10,929 bases of DNA from JANNAV01 sp031384695. GTDB lineage: Bacteria > Pseudomonadota > Alphaproteobacteria > Rhodobacterales > Rhodobacteraceae. The stretch lies in NCBI GenBank assembly GCA_031384695.1, contig JANNAV010000161.1, positions 1 through 10,929 of the forward strand, written 5' to 3'. The translations under genes were made by a program, and so were the position numbers. Below, piece by piece: positions 6,224-10,929 of this stretch (positions are counted from its first letter, which is position 1; every line of letters begins with the position of its first letter). Under the pieces are notes generated by a model. That model saw only the letters and a program-made list of their open reading frames with translations, made no database searches and was not told where the DNA came from.

Positions 6224-9031
6224 CTAGTGCGCGGCGGCCCAGTTGGCACCGCGGCCGGCCTCGACGGTGAGTTTTACCGACAGCTTTACCGCCGGGTCGG
6301 CCGCCCCTTCCATGATATCGCGGGCGATGGGGATCAGGGCGTCGGCGTGGGTTTCGGCCACTTCGAACAGCAGTTCGTCATGCACCTGCAGCAGCATTCT
6401 GGCATCCAGGTGGGCGATGGCGGCAGGCATGCGGACCATGGCGCGGCGGATCACGTCGGCGGCGGTGCCCTGAATGGGCGCGTTGATGGCGGCGCGTTTG
6501 GCAAAGCCTGCGGCGGGGCCCTTGGCGTTGATCTCAGGCGTGTGGATCTTGCGGCCAAATAGGGTTTCCACATGGCCATGGTCTTTGGCGAAGGCGATGG
6601 TGCGGTCCATATAGCCTTTAATCCCCGGAAAACGCTCAAAATACCGGTCAATAAAGCCTTGGGCGGCGGCGCGCGGGATGCGCAGATTGCGTGCCAGACC
6701 AAAGCCGGAAATGCCATAGATCACCCCGAAATTGATCGCCTTGGCCTGACGGCGGATATCGGGGGTCATCTGATCGAGCGGCACGTTGAACATCTCGGCG
6801 GCGGTCATGGCGTGGATGTCATGGCCATCGCGGAAGGCTTGTTTCAGGGCGGGAATATCGGCGACATGCGCGAGGATGCGCAGCTCGATCTGTGAGTAAT
6901 CGAGGCTGACCAGCAGGCGGCCCTTGGGGGCCACGAAGGCCTCGCGGATGCGGCGGCCATCCTCGGTGCGCACGGGGATGTTTTGCAGGTTGGGATCGGT
7001 GGAGGACAGGCGGCCGGTAACGGCACCGGTGAGGGAATACGAGGTGTGGACGCGGCCGGTATCGGGGTTGATATGGTCTTGCAGCGCATCGGTATAGGTG
7101 GATTTCAGCTTGGCCAGTTGCCGCCAATCCAGCACCCGGCCCGGCAATTCGTGTTCGGTGGCGAGGTCTTCCAGAATATCGGCGCCGGTGGCATAGGCGC
7201 CGGTCTTGCCCTTTTCGCCGCCGGGCAGGCTCATCTTGTCAAACAGAATCTCGCCAAGCTGTTTGGGCGAGCCGACGTTGAACGGGCCACCGGCCAGCAG
7301 GTAAATCTCAGCCTCAAGCCCCGCCATTTTCTGCGCGAAGGCGTTCGACATGCGCGAAAGGGTATCGCGGTCCACCTGAATACCGGCCATTTCCATGGTT
7401 GCCAGCACTGGCACCAGGGGGCGTTCCAGCGTTTCGTAAACGGTGGTCACATGGGCGCGGTGCAGTTGCGGTTTGAAGAGTTGCCACAGGCGCAGGGTGA
7501 TATCGGCGTCTTCGGCGGCGTATTTGACCGCATCGTCAATCGGCACGCGGTCGAATGTGATCTGCGATTTACCTGCACCAAGGAGGGATTTGATCGGGAT
7601 CGGTTGATGGCCAAGATATTGATCCGAAAGCATATCCATACCGTGGCCGTGCAGGCCCGCGTGCATGGCGTAACTCATCAGCATGGTATCGTCGAAGGGG
7701 GCGAGGCTGACGCCTTGGCGGGCAAAGATCTTGGCATCGTATTTCATGTTCTGGCCGATCTTGAGGATCGATGCATCCTCCAGCACCGGTTTCAGCAGGG
7801 CCAGCGCCTCGGCCAGCGGCATCTGGCCTTCGGTGAGGTCGGCGGTGCCAAAGAGATCGCCGCCGCCTTGCCGGTGGCCGAGCGGGATATAGGCGGCCTC
7901 GCCCGCCTCAACGCAGAGCGAGATGCCGACGAGATCGGCGCGCATCTCATCGAGGCTGGTGGTTTCGGTATCCACTGCGACATAGCCGCGGGCGTAGATT
8001 TGGGTGATCCAGCGGCTGAGGGTCTCAGTATCGCGGATGCAGGTGTATTTGGTGTGATCGAAGGGCAGGCGGGGGGTGGGGGGGGCATCATCATGGGCAC
8101 CTTGCACATGCATGCCTTGCGTGGGGGCAAGCACCGGCACATCGACCTTCAGCTTGTCGGCGACGCGTTTGGTGAGGGTGCGAAACTCCATCAGATTGAG
8201 GAAGGAAATCAGGGCGTTGGCATCGGGTTCGCGCAGTTCCAGGGCATCGAGGGGGTCGGCGACGGGGGTATCGCGCTTGAGCGTCACGAGATCGCGCGAG
8301 AGTTGGATTTGGGCGACGTTATCCTGCAAAGCCTCGCGCCGTTTGGGTTGTTTGATCTCGGCGGCGCGGGCCAGCAGGGTATCGAGATCGCCGTATTCCT
8401 GAATGAGCAGGGCGGCGGTTTTGATGCCGATGCCCGGCGCGCCGGGGACGTTATCGACGGAATCGCCCGCCAGCGATTGCACGTCGATGACACGGTTGGG
8501 GGCGACGCCGAATTTCTCGAACACCTCGTCGGGGCCGATGAGCAGGTTTTTCATCGGATCGAACATCGACACACCATCGCCCACCAGTTGCATCAGGTCT
8601 TTGTCGGAGGAGACGATGGTGCAGGTGCCACCGGCGGCGGTGGCCATCACGGCGTAGGTGGCGATGATATCGTCGGCCTCAAAGCCCGCCATCTCGATGC
8701 AGGCGATGTTGAAGGCGCGGGTGGCGTCGCGGGTGAGGGGGAATTGTGGGCGCAAATCTTCGGGCAATTCCGGGCGGTTAGCCTTGTAGGCGGGGAACAT
8801 GTCGTTGCGGAAGGTTTTGGCGGAGTGATCGAAGATGACGGCGATATGAGTGGGGGCCTCTTGGGCGCGGGTGGTGTTCAGCTCGTTCCAGATCAGGTTG
8901 CAGAACCCTGCCACAGCACCAACCGGCAGGCCATCGGATTTGCGGGTAAGGGGGGGGAGGGCGTGATAGGCGCGGAAGATAAAGGCCGAGCCATCGATGA
9001 GGTGCAGGTGGTGTCCTTTGCCGAAAGCCAT
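6224..9031 (-). CDS. polA: DNA polymerase I
   Basis: The 935-residue product is a complete DNA polymerase I (E. coli PolA is 928), which removes RNA primers, fills gaps and acts in excision repair. The 5'-3' nuclease domain (about 1-300) shows LIDGSAFIFRAYHALPP near the N-terminus, FEADDIIATYA, SSDKDLMQLV and the helix-hairpin-helix GAPGIGIKTAALL. The 3'-5' exonuclease domain keeps its metal ligands, with DTET (D354, E356), the NMKYD block and YAAEDAD, so proofreading is probably active. The polymerase domain has motif A SLDYSQIELR (D711), motif B RRQAKAINFGVIYG (K764, Y772) and motif C VHDE (H884-D885-E886). The frame is open further upstream to 9391, but that part overlaps the next gene. 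ATG 9031 has GAGGAAAA eight bases before it and gives the family's normal N-terminus. An 85-base gap separates it from the preceding minus-strand gene; I see no convincing promoter there. Confidence 0.98.
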   Translation of the reverse strand: MAFGKGHHLHLIDGSAFIFRAYHALPPLTRKSDGLPVGAVAGFCNLIWNELNTTRAQEAPTHIAVIFDHSAKTFRNDMFPAYKANRPELPEDLRPQFPLTRDATRAFNIACIEMAGFEADDIIATYAVMATAAGGTCTIVSSDKDLMQLVGDGVSMFDPMKNLLIGPDEVFEKFGVAPNRVIDVQSLAGDSVDNVPGAPGIGIKTAALLIQEYGDLDTLLARAAEIKQPKRREALQDNVAQIQLSRDLVTLKRDTPVADPLDALELREPDANALISFLNLMEFRTLTKRVADKLKVDVPVLAPTQGMHVQGAHDDAPPTPRLPFDHTKYTCIRDTETLSRWITQIYARGYVAVDTETTSLDEMRADLVGISLCVEAGEAAYIPLGHRQGGGDLFGTADLTEGQMPLAEALALLKPVLEDASILKIGQNMKYDAKIFARQGVSLAPFDDTMLMSYAMHAGLHGHGMDMLSDQYLGHQPIPIKSLLGAGKSQITFDRVPIDDAVKYAAEDADITLRLWQLFKPQLHRAHVTTVYETLERPLVPVLATMEMAGIQVDRDTLSRMSNAFAQKMAGLEAEIYLLAGGPFNVGSPKQLGEILFDKMSLPGGEKGKTGAYATGADILEDLATEHELPGRVLDWRQLAKLKSTYTDALQDHINPDTGRVHTSYSLTGAVTGRLSSTDPNLQNIPVRTEDGRRIREAFVAPKGRLLVSLDYSQIELRILAHVADIPALKQAFRDGHDIHAMTAAEMFNVPLDQMTPDIRRQAKAINFGVIYGISGFGLARNLRIPRAAAQGFIDRYFERFPGIKGYMDRTIAFAKDHGHVETLFGRKIHTPEINAKGPAAGFAKRAAINAPIQGTAADVIRRAMVRMPAAIAHLDARMLLQVHDELLFEVAETHADALIPIARDIMEGAADPAVKLSVKLTVEAGRGANWAAAH

Positions 9032-9116
9032 GGCGTTTTCCTCATCAGGGGGTGCATATGGAGTGTCGCATGAAGGCGGCGGGGGTGCCAGTCCTTGATG
9101 TAGGAAGTTGAAATCG

Positions 9117-9785
9117 TTAGAGGTTTTGGCCGAGCGACAGGGCCACGGATTGGGGGGTTGGGGTCCAGATTCCGAAGGGCAGGCCGGCGGCGCGGAGGGT
9201 TTCGCCGATCCAGGCGTTGCAGGTGTGCAGCAGGTTGAAGTGGCCGCGAGCCGCGAAAAACGCGTCGGTGTCGCGGAAGCCGGGGATGGCGAGGGGGATG
9301 AAGCCGCCTTCGGCGTTGCGGGCAAAGCTGGATTCGATGGTGGCGAGGAGGGCTTTGAACTCGGCTTCGGAGATTTTGAGGAAGGTGACACCAGTGGTGG
9401 TGGGTATTTCGCCGCCTACGTCTATATGCATGACGGAAGTATCGCCGGTGATGCCATCCCACAAGACCGGGGCGGTGATATCGGCGTAGCTGCCTGCGGT
9501 GGTGTAAAAGCCGGTGGCGCCCCAGCCGATGATCAGCCAGCGGGCGTCGGGGTGGGTGATCGGCACCCCGGCGCGTTCGGAAAAAGCGAAGCTGTTCAGG
9601 GTGTTGGCGTTGAGCGGCAGCAGGAAGTCGTAGTGGATCGGGCCGCGCAGCAGGCCGATCTGAACGGCGGGGGGGCCGGGGTTTTGGGCGTGCGGGCCAG
9701 GGATCAGCGCGCCAAGCAGCGAGAGTGCGAAGAAGATCAGCGGCAGGGAAATGAGGGCGGTGAGGGTGCGGAGGGCGGGCTTCAT
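9117..9785 (-). CDS. Membrane-anchored DUF2459 / TIGR02117-type protein
   Basis: The 222-residue product begins MKPALRTLTA and has one strong hydrophobic segment at about 8-28 (rich in L, I, F) followed by GALIPG, so it is either anchored in the inner membrane or exported. The rest should be periplasmic. Blocks that fit TIGR02117/DUF2459 as I recall it are HYDFLLPL (51-58), WGATGFY (88-94), H120 and FNLLHTCNAW (183-192, C189), then LRAAGLPFG. The paired histidines and the late CN-W block could be a cysteine-hydrolase-like site; that is my inference, since I know of no proven activity. The start at 9785 leaves 7 bases after the preceding zinc-finger gene, so both are probably co-transcribed. 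The ATG lacks a strong SD and likely relies on coupling. The frame extends upstream to 9944, but that would overlap the whole zinc-finger gene and move the membrane segment away from the N-terminus. Confidence 0.75.
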   Translation of the reverse strand: MKPALRTLTALISLPLIFFALSLLGALIPGPHAQNPGPPAVQIGLLRGPIHYDFLLPLNANTLNSFAFSERAGVPITHPDARWLIIGWGATGFYTTAGSYADITAPVLWDGITGDTSVMHIDVGGEIPTTTGVTFLKISEAEFKALLATIESSFARNAEGGFIPLAIPGFRDTDAFFAARGHFNLLHTCNAWIGETLRAAGLPFGIWTPTPQSVALSLGQNL

Positions 9786-9792
9786 CGCAACG

Positions 9793-9972
9793 TTACTTTT
9801 GATTTTTCGACGTACTTTCATGCACATAGCGTTTGTCGCAATAGCCGCATTCGACGTATCCCTTGTCTTCGGGGATAGAGAGCCAGACGCGCGGATGGCC
9901 GGAAGCGCCGCCGCCATCGCAAGCGATTTTCCATTTGCTGACAACCTCGGTTTCTGGAGCGTTGATTGTCAT
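9793..9972 (-). CDS. Small zinc-finger domain protein, NDUFS6-like (CHCC type)
   Basis: The product is only 59 residues. It carries the CHCC zinc motif C18-x7-H26-x15-C42-x2-C45 with the family signature ACDGGGASGHPRVWL (17-31) and VECGYCDKRYV (40-50). This matches the zinc-finger domain found in alphaproteobacteria and, in mitochondria, in the NDUFS6 (13 kDa) accessory subunit of respiratory complex I. A role as a complex I accessory or assembly protein is plausible by homology but is not shown by this context, which has no nuo genes. ATG 9972 is chosen because AAGGAA lies about four bases before it, and the longer open frame upstream (to 10296) is proline- and arginine-rich, unlike a real protein. 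The DUF2459-type gene follows after 7 bases. Confidence 0.88.
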   Translation of the reverse strand: MTINAPETEVVSKWKIACDGGGASGHPRVWLSIPEDKGYVECGYCDKRYVHESTSKNQK

Positions 9973-10016
9973 GGCGGTTCCTTGAGGTGAGTTTTGCGAG
10001 GTGGGGTTTTGCAGGC

Positions 10017-10045
10017 AGGTTAGCGAGTGAGGGCGGGGGGGGCAA
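10017..10045 (-). promoter_or_regulatory. Weak candidate sigma-70-type promoter for the zinc-finger gene
   Basis: On the minus strand TTGCCC (10045-10040) and TAACCT (10022-10017) are 17 bases apart, upstream of the start at 9972. Agreement is four of six with TTGACA and three of six with TATAAT. The spacing is good but the match is modest in GC-rich DNA, so this is only a candidate. Confidence 0.2.
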
Positions 10046-10079
10046 GGCGTCGGGTTTGTGTGGGGTTGGCGTAGGGTTT

Positions 10080-10091
10080 CCGTAGCTACGG
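10080..10091. repeat. 12-base perfect palindrome
   Basis: CCGTAGCTACGG is its own reverse complement. It lies about 110 bases upstream of the zinc-finger gene on its promoter side and 23 bases from the hairpin at 10115. It could be an operator half or part of a palindrome-rich repeat unit. Nothing in the sequence decides between these. Confidence 0.3.
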
Positions 10092-10114
10092 GCGGGGGAC
10101 GTTCGGACCGATCA

Positions 10115-10139
10115 GAAAACTCTCTGGGAGAGAGTTTTC
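10115..10139. terminator. Perfect 11-pair hairpin, probable terminator
   Basis: GAAAACTCTCT (10115-10125) and AGAGAGTTTTC (10129-10139) pair exactly around a GGG loop. The stem has AAAA at one foot and TTTT at the other, the usual form of a bidirectional intrinsic terminator. On the minus strand it lies 172 bases beyond the stop of the hydroxypyruvate isomerase-family gene and would separate that transcript from the zinc-finger gene. The stem is not GC-rich and the T-run is only four bases, so it may instead be a dispersed repeat. Confidence 0.5.
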
Positions 10140-10204
10140 CGGTTCGTTGGCCATAAGGCGGAACGCCGTTGGGCAAGGGGTTGTCCGCAATCGGGACGGT
10201 TTGG

Positions 10205-10293
10205 CAAATTGGGGCGCGGCTGCCTGGGCTGGTGCGGAACGCGCCTGCCGGGGGCAGGCAGGCGCGGCCCAATTTGATTGAAATCAAATCGGG
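10205..10293. repeat. Cluster of overlapping inverted repeats downstream of the isomerase gene
   Basis: Three structures share sequence. A long pair of 22-base arms (10205-10226 and 10255-10276) matches at 20 of 22 positions. A 10-base perfect pair, CGCGCCTGCC (10240-10249) with GGCAGGCGCG (10257-10266), has loop GGGGGCA. A stem at 10268-10293 has ATTTGATT and AATCAAAT around GA, flanked by CCC and GGG with one mismatch. Because the arms overlap, forming the long stem excludes both short ones. On the minus strand the last stem starts 18 bases after the isomerase stop and may end that transcript. With the items at 10017-10139, this accounts for the gene-free region 9973-10311. Confidence 0.5.
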
Positions 10294-10311
10294 CAAAAGA
10301 AACAGGTGGGA

Positions 10312-10929
10312 TCAGCCGCCCATGGGTTTGGCGCGGGCCTTGAGGGCTGTCAGCCACGCCAGCCCGTGCACGGTGGCGCGGGAGGGGCGGTATTCGGCGG
10401 CGATCCAGCCGGTGTAACCGGCGGCGTCGACCTCGGCGCAGAGGGCGGTCAGATCGAAGCCGCCGCCGCCGGGTTCGGCGCGGGTGGGGAAGCCCGCGAT
10501 CTGGATGTGGTTCACATGCGTATGGTGGCGCTGCCAGACGGCGAGCGCGTCGCCGTGGATGCGGGCGGCGTGCCAGAGATCGAACTGGATGCCTATCGAG
10601 GGCAGGGCCAGATCATCGAGGATGCGGCCTGCCTGATCGAAATCGTTGAGGAAGTAGCCCGGCATATCGTCGGGGTTCAAAGGCTCGACGGTGAGCAGCA
10701 GGCCGGGGGCCTGTGCGGCGGCCCATGCGAGGTTTTCGGTGTAGCACTGTTCGGCCAACGGGCCACGGCCAACGCCTGCCATTACGTGGACATGGCTGGC
10801 GCCGAGGCGGGTGGCGAACTCGGCGGCGCGCAGGAAACTGTCGCGAAAGCGGGCCTCGTCGCCGGGCACGGCGGCGTGGCCACGCTCGCCTGCGATCCAG
10901 TCACCGGGCGGGGTGTTGACGAGGGCGAG
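10312..10929 (-). CDS. hyi: Hydroxypyruvate isomerase-family protein, 5' end outside the window
   Basis: The visible 205 residues are the C-terminal four fifths of a xylose-isomerase-like TIM-barrel protein of the hydroxypyruvate isomerase (Hyi) family, usually about 258 residues. Hyi interconverts hydroxypyruvate and tartronate semialdehyde in glyoxylate metabolism. Counting from the edge, family blocks are LVNTPPGDW (3-11), ERGHAAVPG (15-23), HVHVMAGV (46-53), VEPLNP (81-86, acidic ligand E82), IQFDLWHAARIHGD (114-127), HVNHIQIAGFPTRAEPG (138-154) and GWIAAEYRP (174-182, E179). These agree well with the E. coli Hyi sequence as I recall it. The frame is open to the window end, so about 50 N-terminal residues are missing; internal GTG codons near 10869 are not the start. 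It ends with TGA at 10314-10312. Related sugar isomerases (for example OtnI-type) cannot be ruled out from this part alone. Confidence 0.88.
   Translation of the reverse strand, partial: LALVNTPPGDWIAGERGHAAVPGDEARFRDSFLRAAEFATRLGASHVHVMAGVGRGPLAEQCYTENLAWAAAQAPGLLLTVEPLNPDDMPGYFLNDFDQAGRILDDLALPSIGIQFDLWHAARIHGDALAVWQRHHTHVNHIQIAGFPTRAEPGGGGFDLTALCAEVDAAGYTGWIAAEYRPSRATVHGLAWLTALKARAKPMGG

Noticed and set aside
6983..9073. 696-residue open frame antisense to polA
   Set aside because: Glycine-, histidine- and valine-rich shadow of the polA codons; polA has every expected motif, and no domain is visible in this frame.
9032..9116. Possible promoter between the DUF2459-type gene and polA
   Set aside because: No pair of hexamers with acceptable spacing stood out; polA may be read from upstream or from a promoter I cannot see.
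9032..9391. N-terminal extension of polA by about 120 residues
   Set aside because: Serine/proline-rich low-complexity translation overlapping the DUF2459-type gene; ATG 9031 has a good ribosome binding site and gives the normal PolA N-terminus.
9786..9944. Longer start for the DUF2459-type gene at 9944
   Set aside because: It would overlap nearly the whole zinc-finger gene and place the membrane segment about 60 residues inside the protein.
9973..10296. Upstream extension of the zinc-finger gene
   Set aside because: The translation has no similarity to a protein domain and runs through the hairpin and inverted-repeat region; 59 residues is a normal length for this CHCC family.

Overview
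The window looks like a chromosomal segment of a GC-rich alphaproteobacterium, most likely Rhodobacterales/Rhodobacteraceae. This rests on overall base composition, a small NDUFS6-type zinc-finger gene typical of alphaproteobacteria, a ROK sugar kinase joined to cutC, and the character of the ClpB and PolA proteins. The lineage is inferred from recalled family patterns, not from a search.

Left part, plus strand (about 1-3343): a ROK-family sugar kinase overlaps a cutC gene that uses a TTG start. After 48 bases comes a conserved-looking protein of unknown function, whose stop codon overlaps the start of a cytoplasmic TolB-like beta-propeller protein. The first two genes look like the end of an amino-sugar operon entering from the left. 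The next two form a tightly coupled pair without an obvious function.

Middle (3344-6223): an intergenic stretch carries a good match to a heat-shock (RpoH/sigma-32) promoter, followed by clpB, the disaggregase. clpB ends tail-to-tail against polA. The 122 bases between them hold a 37-base near-perfect palindrome and a strong two-part hairpin.

Right part, minus strand (6224-10929): read in transcription order from the right, these are a hydroxypyruvate isomerase-family gene cut by the window edge; a 339-base gene-free region full of nested palindromes; a 59-residue NDUFS6-like zinc-finger gene; a membrane-anchored DUF2459/TIGR02117-type protein 7 bases further on; and polA, encoding DNA polymerase I with 5'-3' exonuclease, 3'-5' exonuclease and polymerase domains all showing their key residues.

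I see no tRNA, rRNA, CRISPR array, insertion sequence or phage gene, and no clearly new multi-gene system. The best leads are the ROK-CutC coupling (a hint to the unsettled role of CutC), the uncharacterised gene pair at 1749-3343, and the mutually exclusive hairpins at 10205-10293. The plus strand is G-rich under genes of both orientations, which fits a leading-strand composition bias.
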